Shown here in pieces: positions 63,033-64,000 of a DNA stretch of 64,000 bases. The stretch's first letter is position 1; each line of letters starts with the position of its first letter. Below the pieces are notes generated by a model. It was given only the letters and a program-made list of their open reading frames with translations. It was not told the DNA's origin and did not search any database. Both the position numbers and the translations under genes were made by a program. Source of the DNA: Kangiella sediminilitoris (lineage in GTDB: Bacteria; Pseudomonadota; Gammaproteobacteria; Enterobacterales; Kangiellaceae); contig NZ_CP012418.1 in NCBI RefSeq assembly GCF_001708405.1, forward strand, positions 1,454,501-1,518,500. The letters are read 5' to 3'.

Positions 63033-63743
63033 TTATTTACCTTTAACAAATTTTTCAACCTGACTTTCAGTTTTAAGCCTCGTGTTACCCTGCTTTGCAA
63101 GAAGTCTTTCTATATTTGAAGTTAAGGCCCATATTTCCAGTTTCGCTGCCGGATCATGCCACTCTGCCACGGTCAGGCCATCAGCAAATGAATCAAGATA
63201 AGCCACACGATTACCTAATTTAGTTGAAAAATCTTCCAGTCCAAGCTCTTTTTTTGCGCTGGAAACAACATCCTCAGCAGAATTAGTACGTACACGGTAG
63301 CGATTCCAGCAGATTCTAGCCTCGAGACTGTTATTTATCTGCTTTGCTTCTTCGACGATTTCAGCCAGATGCTTTGTAGACCAAACCTCGACCTGAGAAG
63401 GAGCCATTGGTATGAGTACGGCATCCGATAATAGAATGACGGCTCGTGTCAGGTTTGTAATACGAGGGTGCCCATCAATGAGAATGTACTCATAGTCATT
63501 GATATTGTCTCGAACCAGAGATTGTAAGTGCTTAAGGTTCTTAGCGACCAAAACGTCTAGATTTTCAATGACATAACCTTCATTTCTTATGTCATACCAA
63601 GTCTTCAGGGAGCATTGAGGAACGTCTGTATCAATCATCAACACATTACCAGACTCAGATAATGTCGAGGCAATATTCGAGCAGAGGGTTGTTTTACCAG
63701 CCCCACCCTTCATTTGGACAAAACTCAATACTTTCGCACGCAC
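63033..63743 (-). CDS. ParA/MinD-family ATPase without a visible ParB partner
   Basis: 236 residues. Deviant Walker A KGGAGKTTLC at about 12-21, switch MLIDTDVPQCSLKTWYD with the ParA-type Asp, and LIDGHPRITNLTRAVILLSDAVLIPMAPSQVEVWS. It lacks an N-terminal DNA-binding domain, so it is of the small ParA type that positions chromosomes, plasmids or protein clusters. No parB, parS-like repeat or chemotaxis/flagellar gene is adjacent in this window, so its cargo is unknown. It lies just upstream of the trp leader on the same strand with no terminator between, so some read-through into the leader is possible. Confidence 0.85.
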   Translation of the reverse strand: MRAKVLSFVQMKGGAGKTTLCSNIASTLSESGNVLMIDTDVPQCSLKTWYDIRNEGYVIENLDVLVAKNLKHLQSLVRDNINDYEYILIDGHPRITNLTRAVILLSDAVLIPMAPSQVEVWSTKHLAEIVEEAKQINNSLEARICWNRYRVRTNSAEDVVSSAKKELGLEDFSTKLGNRVAYLDSFADGLTVAEWHDPAAKLEIWALTSNIERLLAKQGNTRLKTESQVEKFVKGK

Positions 63744-63802
63744 GGTGAACTCCCTATATCTTGTTTGGAAATAATTTTACATGACATAAGGTATTACGCA
63801 AG

Positions 63803-63821
63803 AGCCCCTTAAAACGGGGCT
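63803..63821 (-). terminator. Weak hairpin between the edge gene and parA-like gene
   Basis: AGCCCC/GGGGCT with a seven-base loop, 11 bases after the stop of the partial gene on the minus strand. Only a short, interrupted T-run follows, so termination may be inefficient. Confidence 0.45.
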
Positions 63822-63831
63822 GTGAGGTATA

Positions 63832-64000
63832 TTATTCGGTTCTTAACTCATCAAGCTGCTTTCCCGTCAGCTCTCGCCATTTAACCGTGGTCATCTGATC
63901 GAGAAAGTCACACTCATTGCCACCACAGATCTTTTCCAATCCAACGTAACCAGCACTTTCCGAAGCCTCCCCACTATCATTAATTGGGAAAAAGACCGAG
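63832..64000 (-). CDS. C-terminal end of an unrecognised protein (runs off the right edge)
   Basis: Minus-strand frame open from the window edge to a TAA at 63834-63832. It gives 55 residues, containing FFPINDSGEASESAGYVGLE, KICGGNECDFLDQM and a C-terminus KWRELTGKQLDELRTE. The two cysteines (CGGNEC) could form a disulfide or a metal site. I do not recognise the family. The gene lies upstream of the ParA-like gene on the same strand, 89 bases away. Confidence 0.55.
   Translation of the reverse strand, partial: SVFFPINDSGEASESAGYVGLEKICGGNECDFLDQMTTVKWRELTGKQLDELRTE

Overview
The window looks like part of a gammaproteobacterial chromosome with moderately AT-rich DNA. The evidence is the content and order of housekeeping genes: dnaX, a short 4.5S SRP RNA, dapA-bamC, bcp, perM, bepA, an ArsC/YfgD-like reductase, metJ with metB-metL, a fused trpCF, and a YfcL-like protein beside aroC. 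Protein style and gene set would fit Oceanospirillales such as Kangiellaceae, but that placement is my inference. I see no IS element, prophage or CRISPR array. Nearly all DNA is coding.

Layout. 1-1821: 5' two-thirds of dnaX (minus, runs off the left edge), with a ten-A slippery run. 1822-2617: a decayed small lipoprotein gene and the SRP RNA. 2617-6252: aidB, the rimK-rimB pair, and tRNA-Ser(GGA), whose 3' end plus terminator is duplicated 170 bp downstream. 6382-9156: a membrane-bound AraC-type regulator and an amidohydrolase. 9274-12379: egtD, egtB and a PhzF-family gene (ergothioneine). 12436-27437: a sulfur island made of cysK-cysG, cysB, cysHIJ, fpr, metF-metL-metB-metX and metJ. Together these take sulfate-derived PAPS through sulfite and sulfide to cysteine and on to homocysteine and the methyl donor. 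MetJ-type boxes occur at metX/metJ and also near cysG/cysB and cysJ. 27584-30783: a DUF411 protein and a CopA-type copper ATPase. 30822-37643: a periplasmic methyltransferase, nadA, a prolyl-oligopeptidase-like lipoprotein that has lost its catalytic residues, a cytosolic-carboxypeptidase-like M14 enzyme, and a chalcone-isomerase-like/TonB fusion. 37920-39952: an RstAB-like two-component system. 39949-52325: a conserved envelope and housekeeping stretch (MBL hydrolase, bamC, dapA, bcp, PIN-PhoH, perM, bepA, TlpA-like, a PilZ-like protein, YihY, ArsC, wrbA, DUF2069).

52367-62991 (minus) is one long aromatic supra-operon. It contains a DAHP synthase, trpE-G-D-CF-B-A, a yfcL-like gene, aroA and aroC. 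It carries the first step of the shikimate pathway, its last two steps, and the whole tryptophan branch. It is preceded by two tandem transcription attenuators. Each has its own short leader peptide containing three consecutive Trp codons, its own antiterminator and its own intrinsic terminator. This duplicated trp leader is the most striking element of the window. An orphan ParA-like ATPase gene and the 3' end of an unrecognised gene close the right edge.
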